Assembly (NCBI GenBank): GCA_963995525.1
Contig: OZ023206.1
Coordinates: 74,182,506 to 74,246,505 of the forward strand
DNA length: 64,000 nucleotides
Direction: 5' to 3'
DNA from: Escarpia spicata
Lineage: Eukaryota > Annelida > Polychaeta > Sabellida > Siboglinidae
This document shows positions 13,469 through 24,370 of this stretch, one piece after another. The position numbers and the translations under genes are program-made. How positions within the stretch are numbered: position 1 is the stretch's first letter; the number at the start of each line of letters is the position of its first letter. The notes beneath the pieces were generated by a model. The model did no database searches. It had not been told where the DNA came from and saw only the letters and a list, made by a program, of their open reading frames with translations.

Positions 13469-13815
13469 TGGGTTTTACATGATTGACATTGGACATTTAA
13501 CACACATATTACATATTATCTTATTTATTATCATTGTAGTATGCATGGTATTAGTGTTTTTTTATTTCACACATTTAATATGACTTTTTAAAGAATGCAG
13601 TTTAATTTATACATATGTAAATATATATTTAAAATAATTTACACACGGGAACATTCTACTGTTTTAACATGTTTTATAGCGTATCGTTGTTATTTTATTA
13701 TTTACCTGGACTAATTATAATATTTAGTATTTTAATGCTTGTACACCCATGAACGGGGTAGCCGTCCCGGATTTGAAAGTTTCAAAATTAAGTTTTATTA
13801 TTGTTATAATTTTGG
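13469..13815 (+). repeat. 3' untranslated end of the split L2-like LINE
   Basis: An AT-rich tail that includes a short GC-rich block ('GAACGGGGTAGCCGTCCCGG' near 13751) and ends in a TTATTATTG-like run near 13796-13806, typical of LINE 3' ends with short tandem repeats. The end point is approximate. Confidence 0.5.
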
Positions 13816-13890
13816 TAGGTCTGTTCGCTTGTATATTTGTGCTAACTAGTTGTTAACTGTATCAACAAGATGGCATATATAGATGTAGTA

Positions 13891-14206
13891 GTTGTCTAGC
13901 ACAGTGGCTAGGGCGTCCAACTGTCAACCGACAGAACCCGGGTTCGAATCATGCGCTGGCGTGTCGAACCTTCGCAAGTTTATTCCCTCTACATGGGTCC
14001 AGTTCATTTAGCTGTATGAATGACTACCTGGCTATAGACAGTGATGGGTTTTTGTGTAAGATTAATTTTCGCACATTCATTGCAGCGTGGCTGGATGCTT
14101 CCCAGAGAAGTCGATATAATGTTTGATTGAACAGGTCTGCCAGGGCGTAAAGTGTAAAGCGCATTGAGCAGTTCTGAGTACTGAATACTGCGCTATATCA
14201 GAACGT
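13891..14206 (+). mobile_element. tRNA-derived SINE with L2-type tail
   Basis: The head matches RNA polymerase III promoter boxes: A box 'TAGCACAGTGGCTAG' (13897-13911) and B box 'GGTTCGAATC' (13941-13950), spaced as in a tRNA. The body (13965-14150) is unrelated to tRNA. The tail 'GCGCATTGAGCAG' and 'ACTGCGCTATATCAGAACG' (about 14159-14206) resembles the 3' end of the L2-like LINE near 26500-26550, the usual arrangement for a SINE using a LINE's machinery. No clear target duplication was identified. Confidence 0.72.
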
Positions 14207-14667
14207 ATCTTTACTTTAGTACATATACATCAAAACGTGGTGAATATTAGAGAGTTGAGGCTCCCCAAAATCTTCATACTGCAACCGTCTTTAGGCTCAC
14301 CAGAAAACTCCAATTGTATCACCCCTCGCAGATATGTTGTGGGTTAAACTTATATCCAGTCCCTCCAGGCTCATCTCCTGACGCCTATGTAATAGCAGAT
14401 TGTTCTGGTAGTACAAACACAATTTTCAAGAGTTTTTGTCCACCAAAGTAATTAAGGTGGACAAACTGATTTTACGACATTTTCAAAATATTTGTGTTTT
14501 AACTAAGAGTACATTATTTTTTTATGAAGTACCTCTGTTTTTTAATATAATTATTTTGGTTGATTTCTTTTAACTTTGTGTTGTATTATGTGAAACAGTT
14601 GTGGCATATCATCCTTTGTAATTATTAATTTAGTCATTGTGAACTTTTCAGTTCTCCAAATTTTTGC
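14207..14667. other. Non-coding spacer
   Basis: No gene or repeat structure recognised. Confidence 0.4.
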
Positions 14668-15183
14668 TCATGAAAGAAAACTTACTGTTGCAACGTCACC
14701 ATGACGTGAATTTTTATTAACCGTTATTTGCATCACTTGTCTTGACATAAAACTAAACATTGTAAAATGTGTTTGTCGAAGTGACAACAAACATAGAGAG
14801 CCACGAACAGAGGAGTCTTTACATGTACTCGACGATCCAAAAGAAAAGTCAAGCAATATGCTTCTGCATATCTCGAAATAATTGCAACGAGTCTTAAAGT
14901 CAAGAAAAGGAGCACCACGAATTGAATGTAAATCGGATGGAAGACTTGTTGAAGCATCTATGCATGGTCCTGCTGCTGTAGCGATCGCCTCCATTACTGC
15001 AACCAGTTGCGCTTCCATCATCTGGCCGTCTTCTTCCTCTACGATAAACACATAATTTGCTATACCAAAAACGATACAATTGTTGATTTTTGTGTTAGTG
15101 GTCATTGAGAGTATTAATGTACTGTCATACGTGCACTGCGATGTGTTGTCACCAATTGACAATAGTAATTTATTGTTATTCAT
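14668..15183 (-). CDS. Unrecognised 171-codon ORF
   Basis: Open frame on the minus strand with an ATG start. An acidic stretch ('IVEEEDGQMMEAQL') sits near residues 49-62, followed by Ser/Cys-rich sequence. I recognise no family and see no splice or promoter support. Its first codons overlap the tandem repeats that begin near 15133. It may be a chance ORF or a transposon fragment. Confidence 0.15.
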   Translation of the reverse strand: MNNNKLLLSIGDNTSQCTYDSTLILSMTTNTKINNCIVFGIANYVFIVEEEDGQMMEAQLVAVMEAIATAAGPCIDASTSLPSDLHSIRGAPFLDFKTRCNYFEICRSILLDFSFGSSSTCKDSSVRGSLCLLSLRQTHFTMFSFMSRQVMQITVNKNSRHGDVATVSFLS

Positions 15184-15455
15184 CTACTATGTTTTGTCAC
15201 CAACTGACAATGATAATTTATTGCAATAATGTCAGATGTCCACTGCAATGTGTTGTCACCAAATAGCAGTGATAATGTACTGGTATACGTCCATTGCAAT
15301 GTGTTGTCACCAACTGATAGTGATAATGTACTGTCACACGTGTAAAAATACGTTCTTTATTGTCATTTATCTACTAATATGTTTTGTCACAAAACGGACA
15401 GTGATAATTTAATGTGAAATGCTTACAGCAATGTGCTGCCACCAATTTTTTACCC
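15133..15455. repeat. Degenerate minisatellite, about six units of 52-80 bp
   Basis: Repeats of a core like 'TTGTCACCAACTGACA' followed by 'TGATAATTTA' occur near 15147, 15195, 15253, 15306, 15384 and (weakly) 15437, joined by variable spacers. Confidence 0.7.
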
Positions 15456-15459
15456 CGGG

Positions 15460-16160
15460 TAGGAATGCATCAGGAGTTCGTCATATTATGCATTAGGCAA
15501 AACAATGAAAGCCTTATGTCACAAAGTGGTTTGTATAGAATTTAATCAGGCTTTAGAACAGTGGTTTCGTTTACAAAGTATGGTTGATGGGATGGTGCTG
15601 CCATCTCTGGTATGTATTGTCGCTGAGGTAAACGCTGGTGCCCTCTGGCGATTAAGGCGTGTAACGTTTTAACTGCCGACGAGTCAGATTTAATTCATTT
15701 CATTTGTAGCGTACACCAATAATTTAACGGTTAGGTATATCAAATTTGGTACTGTAGAAATTATTTAACATGACTGGTAATATGGTGACCTGTCAAACTA
15801 CTTGTGTTGTGGTTATAAGAAGATTATATTATGAACTTATAAACGTTGTTTACAGAAATGTAGGTGTGAAAAACACTAGGGTCACCACTAGCTTATGAAT
15901 AGAGTGTGTGTTTTATTAAAATTATGGATTAATTCATGACAGTTGGAATGTACGATGAATATTGTGGTATCCGGCTCGATACAGGGAATCCAGTGATATT
16001 AATTATGTAAGCAATTCACGGAAGTTAAAGATTGAATAAGCACTTATATAGCCAAACGTTTAGCTCGCAAAATCTAATTTAAACTCAACGAGTTGTATGG
16101 ATTGCTTCGATGTGTGAAAGGTTTCGGGAGCCTGTTTTTGAAGCGACTTTAATATGTATT
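15460..16160. other. Non-coding spacer
   Basis: No gene recognised in this stretch. Confidence 0.4.
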
Positions 16161-16164
16161 AATT

Positions 16165-16215
16165 GTCGTAATTGGTCAGACTAACTTCCGGCCATCAAGC
16201 TATATAAGGGCAGGA
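16165..16215 (+). promoter_or_regulatory. TATA/CCAAT-type promoter candidate
   Basis: An inverted CCAAT (ATTGG at about 16172) lies about 25 bp upstream of TATATAAGG (16201-16209), a strong TATA box. Transcription would start near 16230. A GTAAGT donor-like site at about 16744 could end a first exon. This may be an LTR or a non-coding first exon; no gene was identified. Confidence 0.35.
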
Positions 16216-16221
16216 CGGCCA

Positions 16222-16303
16222 GACGAACATTAGAGACAAACATTAGAGACGAACATTGGAGACGAACACATTAGAGACGAACATTTGAAACGAACATTTG
16301 AGC
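16222..16303 (+). repeat. Short tandem repeat, about 14-bp unit
   Basis: Six imperfect units of 'GACGAACATTAGA' follow the TATA box directly. Confidence 0.85.
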
Positions 16304-16744
16304 AGAAGAAAGTGTTGCACTCTCTTCTCCAGGAGTTGGGCTGAAGTGTGTGTCTGCCCAACGCCTGTGGTAAATACTTTTACGATTTCAACAGTACTGA
16401 TTAGTTGTGAGGCGCGGCACTTCTCACGCGTTGGAGAAGACTGAGCGATAACCGTCCGCAGATCCGTTTTGACGTGATCTTCGAATGCGAGGCCACCACC
16501 GTTTCGTCTGCTATCTGTCGTAACACAGACTCCGTGACAGACCTTCTCGACATCGCCGACGTTGTAACATCGTTTCCGTGTTGTTGCCTGGTGTTTCGCG
16601 CGGGATCGACAAGGCAAATCTGAATCAACTGCTTTCGTCTACGTCTACGAGACGGACGCGACCGAGGCGAACGTTAACATTCGCACATCACGAGACATTG
16701 GTTACAGTTCTTAGACTTTACAACGGTGTATACCCGTCTTCATG

Positions 16745-17788
16745 TAAGTGACCAGCTGTTTAAATTGTCTCCCATGTAAATTTGTATTTGGATGCATATT
16801 TGTCGAGTATAATGTATGGTGTTATACATATAATGTCATAGCAGAGTAATGGTTGACCAACTATCACTGAACCGCATATATTTGTTGTTGATGTATTAAA
16901 TGGGAATGCCAGTTGGCTTCATCTGATGTCACGTTATGTCTCTCGTTCACTCCGAATCCTAGTGCACCTGAACCTATAACTTGCTATGTCAAATCGGGTA
17001 TCGCCAATTTATTAATTTACTAATACTTACACTCGATTTTGTGACACCTTAGTTAGCAGTGGAGGGATGATTTACTTGTACATATATGAACTAATGCAAG
17101 CCTTGTTTTGTTGACATATATTAAACCATATAACAACATATTAAACATTAAACAATATATCATAGAATATAATAATATAATGTACACAACAATTATAAAT
17201 ATACCGTATATCAATGGAACAGAATGAGATATCATCACATAATATATCTATAACTTCACTTACATGATGTCATATGAAAATGAAACATGTTATATACTTG
17301 TGGATACCACAGCCTCCTTTTTTATTATATGACAGTGAAAAAAAAACAGTTTTTTTGTCAAGAAATCTCGATCCTAAACTTGTCATGCAGTGTACTGCTT
17401 GATTATTTCAAGTCATGCTTTAGGTGCCATTATCATTCAAGGTGTAGGGTTGTAGTAATTATATAAAACAACCACCATTATTATTAAGATGTTGTGGCCA
17501 TTATCCAAAACACATACTATTAAATCATAAGGGCATCTGTATATTAAACAAAACACAACCAAGATCCATATATATTTTTACTTGGCCTCAAATTATCATA
17601 ACTCTTGTACACAGTTTTATAATTGTACGTTTTCAATATTATTCCATTCTCATTTACGATTATGTTTTATACATGATGCGAACTAGTAAAGGTACATGTT
17701 GAATAAATCGTGTAGATGTTGAAGCCATTATGTAAACCCGTTTCTGATTCTGTACACACTATACTGTAGCCAGACTGTACGCCTAGTC
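16745..17788. other. AT-rich non-coding region
   Basis: No coding or repeat structure recognised; short ORFs look random. Confidence 0.4.
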
Positions 17789-17805
17789 CAGTGGTTCTCA
17801 AACTT
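17789..17805 (+). mobile_element. hAT-like terminal sequence
   Basis: CAGTGGTTCTCAAACTT matches the terminal inverted repeat of Charlie-type hAT elements known from many animals. The opposite end was not found downstream, so only one terminus of a small or truncated element is supported. Confidence 0.4.
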
Positions 17806-18608
17806 ATTTGAGTCATTATTGTTACAAAGTCATATTAGAAATTCACCATACCACCTGAATGTTGCTTGACTCGCAAAAACTCTATTTGAGAAGTATCATT
17901 GTTATCAGGTGTAGATGTCAGCGAGACATTGAATGGGCCACTTAGTACTAGCCTATAAGTTTCACTCACTGTTTCACACAATTATCTTACAAACTCTGAG
18001 TTCTAATATTGTTTCCAACATGACAAAGATACCAAAATAAATCTTACGCCTCCAATTTTATGAGTTATGGTTTTGAATTTTAAAAAAGAAACCTATTATC
18101 AAGAATTTCAACTGGAGTTAAAGTTCCAAGATTTGAGCAGTCGAACATATCAATCAGGCAGGTCAGTTGTAATTCTAAACCATGTTCTGGCCAAGTTAAG
18201 ATAAGTAAAATTTTTGTGTGATACTGGTAAAAGCTAGATTTCATTTCTGATGGCGGCGACATTGTCATCTAAACGACATGTGTGTAGAATATAAATATAT
18301 CAGGAACAGAGTTCGTGTCCATTCACAGGTTCTTAAAACGGTGCGAATTCAGGGCATTTGTTTCCAGGGCATATCCTGTTTACAAACTCCCAATTGTTAG
18401 CTTCAAGAGAGTGTCAGTTTGTCAACACTTCTTCAAAACATGGTTGATCATGCCTTAGACAAAAAGTACTGAACCCCAATTACACAATGACAATGCCATC
18501 AGAAGAGACCTTTGAAATTGCCAAACGATCACTGGCCCAGGAAGCTGTGACCCTATGTTTGAGGCGTGACGGCAACAACAGGACCACTGCACAGCCATTC
18601 TTCACAGC

Positions 18609-19572
18609 ATGTTCGCGGACTATCGATCTGACCTACTGCGGATTGGACGCGCGATTGTGACCAGAATTCACCTTACACTAGACGCTTGTGTGGTACAACT
18701 TGGACCACTTGGACGCTTGAACAATGGTCGGACATGCAAGGGCCGTAGGGCAGGGATATCAAAGCAAAGACCAATTACTGTGCTAATTAACCACCGCCTC
18801 CATCCATCGTTTACCGCGAGACGTAACATCTGCATGCAGAATCTGATTCGATTACGTTTGACAGCCCAGCTACTTCTACGATTGGGCTGTTGAACGTAAG
18901 GTCTCTTCGTAACAAAGTAGACTTTGTCACAGACTACAATTATGTGAAAATGACATCGACATTCTGTGCCTGACAGAGACGTGGTTGTACAATAATGATG
19001 AGATTGTCACTTCTGCGATGGTCCCTCACGGTTACAATTTTGAGCATCTCCCGAAGAGCAATCGACGGGGTGGGGGAGTTGGGGGTCTTTAAAGACCTCC
19101 TTCCACCTTTCTCTATCCAGACCATGGCCCGCGGAATCTGTCGAATTCCTTGAAGTGGTGTTACGCGGGTCGAGAGTTACGGCAATGGCACGCATCTTTG
19201 TAATTTACCGACCACCATCGTCTGGTCGCAAGTCGAAGTCCTTTCGCCAATTCCTCGTAGAATTCGGCGAATGTCTTAAATGCGCTTCGCTTCGAAACAC
19301 CGGAATCGTTAAACTCGGTGACTTCAATGTTCGCTATGGAAACGATGACGATAAAGATGCACGTGGCTTAATTGAACGATGTAAACCTAAACAACATGTG
19401 GTATCAGTAACACACTGCCTGGGTAACATTCTCGACCTCGTTATCACCCCGGTGAATAGCTCTATTGTGACAGTCGTGTCGGTGGAGTCCTTGCTCACAC
19501 TCACAGACCACCTTGTGAAAGTTGGTTTCATCTAAGCCACGAACAGTGCTTAAGGAAGTGATTTATAGTAAA
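18609..19572 (+). pseudogene. Outer L2-like LINE, endonuclease part
   Basis: Decayed ORF2 start of a LINE related to the one at 3.0 kb. 'LLNVRSLRNKVDFVTDYN' (near 18890), 'DILCLTETWLYNNDE', then 'IFVIYRPPSSGRK' (near 19195), 'VKLGDFNVRYGNDD' (near 19310) and 'ILDLVIT' follow the APE-endonuclease order. After a one-base shift at about 19533 the frame continues 'KPRTVLKEVIYSK' and is interrupted at the TAAAT at 19569-19573 by a CR1 LINE. It resumes as 'YAAINMQQ' at 24371. The 5' boundary is uncertain (18440-18610). Confidence 0.82.
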
Positions 19573-20181
19573 TAGGCTATATTTGGCGGAGATAGATCGT
19601 ATAAATTGGTGGTGTAAAAAAGTGGATAAACAAGTGGAATTACTGATTGATAAGTATTATTTTTGCCTTAATATCATTCATAAAGTTGCAATAAACATAT
19701 ATTGAGTAGCAGTTGTGCTTAAAGTTAGTTAATTAAAGTATTTTAGAACACCTTAGTATAGTGAGTGATAATAGGGTAACTCACTTAGGCGGCTTAGCCT
19801 TCGAGAAGTTGTAAACAAGATTTAACAAACCTGATTATTTGGTAGAATATATAGGAGATAAAGTAACAACCATCAAACTACTTACATAAGATAATATCTG
19901 TGTAAGCCAGTACTTGCTATATATTTTGGTTAGGTAGCATTGTTGTTAAAATTAAGCAAGGGCGATAGTCGGGCGGCGTAACCTAAATAAATAAAGCAAC
20001 TTAACATAACGTAATTGATTGTATTTAAATTAGGTCACTACCGGTGATGTTAGCGTTCGCGTTAGGATAAATAGTCGGCTGTGTAATTGAAATTTGTAAC
20101 CTAACGCGTGCTGTAGTACACAGGAAACAGTCTTTATAAAGACTAAGTTAGTTAAGTTATTAAATAAATTCTGATCGGGAT
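19573..20181 (+). promoter_or_regulatory. CR1 5' untranslated leader
   Basis: About 600 bp without ORFs before ORF1. A LINE internal promoter would be expected here, but no specific element could be identified by eye. Confidence 0.5.
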
Positions 20182-21402
20182 ATGGCGCCTTTCAAGCGGC
20201 AAGTCAATGCAAAGCGACACTTGGTGTGCGATCACTGCCACAGCTGGGTAGATTTTGCATTGTCCGGGTGTGGAAAGTCATGGGCAGAAACCATGGAGGA
20301 AGGATTCACCTTTCAGTGCATTGGATGTTGGAAGGAGGAGTGTTTGCAGAAGGAGATAGTTAGGTTGACAGATATTGTGAAGGGAATGGAGATGGGAATT
20401 AGCAAGGAGGCAGGTCGAATGGAGAGAGACGACAGGGAGAGAGGTGAGGATACTGCAAGACTGAAGGAGAATAGCTGTGGCAAGAAAACTGAGGAAAGGA
20501 GATTGAGAGGAGAGAAGGTGATTGGAGGGGAAGAAATTGGAAAATCGACAACAGAAAACGTGACAAGCGTGAAGGTGACAGGGAAGAAAGTGACTGTACA
20601 GAAGGAGGGAGGGAAGATGGAACGGGAGAGGAGAGAGGAAAATTAGACGGGACGAAAGAAAAAGGGACGAACGGAAGTGAGAGCAAATGTGATAGAAGAT
20701 AAGTCGATAAAAGGGACGCTGACAGGAGGAAAGGTGACAAGAGAAAAAGCGACAGGAAAGAATGGATCGGAAGAGAATGTGACAGGAGAGAAGACTGCAG
20801 GGGGGAAAGACAACAACCAGACAGATGCAAACCGAAGAAGGAGCTATTCTAAGGCAGTGATTGAGGGGGCAATGAGGAAAGAGAGGGTGTTTATGGGTGA
20901 CTCCATTATGAGAAAGACAGACAAGACACTGAGCGAGGGGAAGGACATCGTTGTTTGTTTACCGGGGGCTAGGATTGAACATGTAACTGACAGGGTAGAG
21001 AAGGTATTGGGACATGGCAAGGGGGGGTCTATACTGGTACATGTAGGAACAAATAATGCAGACAGGGAGGGAACAACTGCGATAGTACAGAAGTATAGAC
21101 AGTTAGTGAGGAAGCTAAAGAAGACGAGAGTCGAACAGGTTATTTTGTCAGGAATTTTGCCAGTAATGGGAGGAAGGAGGGCAACGTATAGAAACTGCAA
21201 GAGGATGGCGATCAATGCACTAGCTGAGCAGATGGGTGAAGAAGAGGGGGTGGGATTCTCAGATTTATGGGGATACTTTGTTGGGAGGGAAGATATGTAC
21301 ATGAGAGATGGCCTCCATCTTAGTGGAAAGGGGGCAGCAGTTTTCTCAGAGAATCTGCTGCAATCTGTTGACAGTGGGACAGGTTGCATCTATTTAAACT
21401 AG
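20182..21402 (+). pseudogene. CR1 ORF1: PHD-like zinc finger plus SGNH esterase
   Basis: A single frame of 407 codons starting at ATG 20182, broken only by TAG at codon 155 (20644-20646). Residues 16-49 carry paired cysteines (C16, C19, C46, C49, plus C30) with a PHD/treble-clef look. A long, highly charged Lys/Glu-rich region follows, which may be coiled. The C-terminal half is an SGNH/GDSL esterase fold: block I 'FMGDSIM' (Ser about 241), block III 'HVGTNN' (about 287-292), and 'DGLHLS' with catalytic Asp/His at about 376 and 379. Esterase-type ORF1 proteins are known from CR1 and related LINEs, where ORF1 binds RNA and probably membranes or lipids. All catalytic residues are intact. ORF2 overlaps its end by about 19 bp. 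Confidence 0.88.
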
Positions 21403-24263
21403 ATTCGCAGGGGGGACTCACAGAAAAGCCTGAAAATGGAGACATAGATAAAGACAGCACAAATAAATCAACAAATAACAGTCTAGAAAACTCTTCTGAA
21501 GCTGGATATAAATGTGTTTGTTTAAATGCAAGGAGTATAGTAAACAAAAGAAATGAACTAAACATTATGGTAACAGATATTGACCCTCATATAATAGGTA
21601 TAACCGAATTCTGGACCACCACCGATATATCAGATGCTGAATTGGGACTGACAGGATATGTAATGTTTAGAAAAGATAGAATAGGAAGAAAGGGAAGTGG
21701 AGTTATTTTATATATTAAAGAATCTATTCAGGCTTATGAAATAAAATTAGAAAGAGAAGCAGATTGCGAAGAAGCTGTTTGGTGTAACATAGTTACAGGA
21801 AACTCAACGTTAACAGTTGGGTTAGTTTATCGAAGTCCAAACATAAGCATCGAAGAGAATGAAAAAATACAAAACGCTATAAGGGAAGTAAGCAAACGGG
21901 ACTGTATTATTATGGGGGATTTTAACCATGGGCATATACAATGGAAATCTCTACAGAGTATGGGGAGAGAGGACCACAAGTTTTTTGTTTTAGTTCAAGA
22001 TACATTCCTTTCTCAACATGTGCTAGAACCAACCAGGGGTGAGAATGTGTTAGACATAGTTTTGTCCTCACAGAATGAATTAGTTGACAATGTCAAGATA
22101 TGTGAGCCACTGGGGAGTAGCGATCACAACCAGATACATTTTACCATCAAAGCAAAATCAGAAAGGAATAGCAAAAAGCAGTATAGGAGAAATTTCCACA
22201 AAGGAAGGTATAAGGACATGAGGAAATATTTAGCAAATATAGGCTGGAATAAGACACTGAAAAATAAGACGGCAACAGAATGCTGGAATATATTAAAGAG
22301 TGAAATTAAGTGCATAATCGATAAATTTGTACCCTTCAAAAAACAAGGAAAACGGTCCAAAAAGAAACACTTATCGAAAGAAGCCATTAGAAAAATTAAG
22401 TATAAACAAATGATGTGGAAATAATATAGATGTACTGGAAATGATGAAGACTACAACAATTATAAAGAAGCACTTAACCAAGCTACAGCTGAAATTAGAA
22501 ATTCAAAGAGAAGCTATGAACTACAATTAGCTAGTAATATAAAACATGACAGCAAGAGTTTTTATGCGTATGTTCGAAGCAAACAGAAAGTTCAAGATAA
22601 GGTCGGTCCTCTACAAGATAGTGCTGGAAATATAATATCAGAGGGATTCATAATGGCAGAAGACCTGAATGAGTACTTTAGTTTAGTGTTTACCAGGGAA
22701 GATATTAGTTCTCTGCCAATACCAGAGGCTAAGTTCAAGGGGGCAGATTCAGACTATTTAGGACAATTAATTGTAACCCCGGAAATGGTAGCTAAGAAAA
22801 TAAGGGCTATGAAGGATAATAAATCACCTGGAGTGGATGGTATTCCACCCAAACTACTATTGGAAATTGTAGAAGAAATTAGCATACCACTTGCAACAGT
22901 TTTCAACTGGTCATTAGAAGAGGGAGTGGTTCCTTTAGAATGGAAAGAAGCAAACATTATACCGTTATTCAAAAATGGTTCGAGAAACACGTCAGAGAAC
23001 TATAGACCAGTGAGTTTAACATCAGTGATTTGTAAATTATTAGAAAGACTAATTAAAGATCACATGGTGGATTTTCTTGTTAAACAAAACTTGATAAACC
23101 CATCTCAACATGGTTTTTTTAAAGCGAGGTCATGCTTAACAAATATGTTATGTTTTTTGGAAGACATCACTAAGTGGGTAGATGAGGGATCACCAGTAGA
23201 TATCGTCTACTTAGATTTTCAAAAAGCTTTTGACAAAGTACCACATCAAAGAATACTGCTTAAACTAAAGGCCCTTGGCATAGGAAATGGTATAATAAAC
23301 TGGATAGAACAATGGCTGATTGACAGAAGACAACGTGTAGTAGTTGATGGGGAGGCTTCAAACTGGAAATCGGTATTGAGTGGGGTACCACAGGGATCAG
23401 TATTAGGTCCTATATCCCGATTTGGATGATGAAATAACAAGCAAGGTGTTGAAATTTGCGGATGATACAAAAGTGTTTAGAAGGATTAAAAGTGATGGAG
23501 ATAGACAGCATTTACAAGATGATCTTGACAGGTTGATCAAATGGTCTGAAAAGTGGCAAATGATGTTCAATTTTGGGAAATGTAAATGCCTCCACATAGG
23601 ACATGGGAACGAAGAAGTAGAATATACAATGGGGGGTACTGTACTAAGTACTACTGTAAAAGAAAAGGACTTAGGGTTAACCGTTAGTGCTGATATGAAG
23701 ATTTCAGAGCAGTGCGGAATTGCTGCTTCAAAGGGAAATCAAATCCTTGGATTAATTAGGCGAAACATAACGTATAAGGAAAAAGAGCTAATAATACCGC
23801 GTACAAAACAATAGTTAGGCCTCATTTAGAATATTGTATTCAAGCGTGGAGGCCATATCGCAGGAAGGACATAGATATGCTAGAAAGAGTGCAGAGGAGA
23901 GCAACTAAAATGATACCAAATCTGAGGTATCTTAGTTATGAAATACGCCTAAAAAAATGCGGTTTAACAACACTAGAGACCAGGAGATTGAGAGGAGATC
24001 AGATAGAAGTGTTTAAAATATTGAAGGGTTATGAAAATATTGATAGAAATATGTTTTTCTGAGTTAAGAAAGATAGAAGGACTAGAGGACATGATCTTGC
24101 ATTAGCAAAGGAGCAGAGTAGATTGGATATAAGAAAGTTTTCATTTTCACAAAGGACTGTAAATGAATGGAACAGATTACCTGCTGATTGTGTGGGTGCT
24201 AGTAGCGTGAATATGTTTAAAAATAAAATCGACACATACCTCAGACGGGCGGGATACACATAG
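21384..24263 (+). pseudogene. CR1 ORF2: APE endonuclease plus reverse transcriptase
   Basis: The frame opens at TTG 21384, overlapping ORF1. Endonuclease: 'CLNARSIVNKRNEL', 'IIGITEFW', 'IIMGDFNHGHIQW', and 'LGSSDHNQIHF' with the catalytic Asp-His. A TAA at 22422-22424 interrupts the linker; the second CR1 copy at 34.2-35.6 kb has a serine codon there. RT: 'NKSPGVDGIPPKLL', 'NYRPVSLTSVICKLLERL', 'VDIVYLDFQKAFDKVPHQ', '[13 protein letters not shown]'. At about 23413 a net 17-bp deletion removes the segment after GPI and shifts the frame; 'LKFADDTKVF' holds the catalytic ADD. Another shift lies near 23806. The C-terminus 'RTVNEWNRLPADCV' and 'VNMFKNKIDTYLRRAGYT' is CR1-typical and ends at TAG 24261-24263, after one more in-frame TGA at about 24060. 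Confidence 0.9.
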
Positions 24264-24340
24264 ATAAAAGGGTCGGACTCTCGATAAGCCAAGGGCTTCC
24301 TTGTCCACCTGCTACCTAGAGTTAATCCTCTGGGTGGCAA

Positions 24341-24370
24341 TCTTGTTAAATCTTGTTAAATCTTGTTAAA
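24341..24370 (+). repeat. CR1 3' terminal repeats (3 x 10 bp)
   Basis: Three perfect copies of TCTTGTTAAA form the exact 3' end of the CR1, before the resumed host LINE sequence. Confidence 0.95.

Larger units (their letters stand above)
19573..24370 (+). mobile_element. CR1-type LINE, nearly full length, about 4.8 kb
   Basis: Contains a 5' leader, ORF1 (zinc-finger-like plus SGNH esterase), ORF2 (endonuclease, reverse transcriptase) and a 3' end made of three perfect 10-bp repeats (TCTTGTTAAA), a hallmark of the CR1 group. It sits inside an L2-like LINE. The flanks share only TAAAT (19569-19573 and 24367-24371), fitting the minimal target duplication typical of CR1. The defects are few: one stop in ORF1; in ORF2 two in-frame stops, one 17-bp net deletion and one single-base frameshift. 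It is therefore much younger than the host LINE. Confidence 0.9.

Noticed and set aside
13891..13965. Functional tRNA gene
   Set aside because: A and B boxes are present but the acceptor stem is not closed, and the sequence continues into a SINE body.
20399..20830. Minus-strand Leu/Ser-rich ORF of 143 codons
   Set aside because: Antisense shadow of the Lys/Glu-rich CR1 ORF1; the same holds for 20844-21389.
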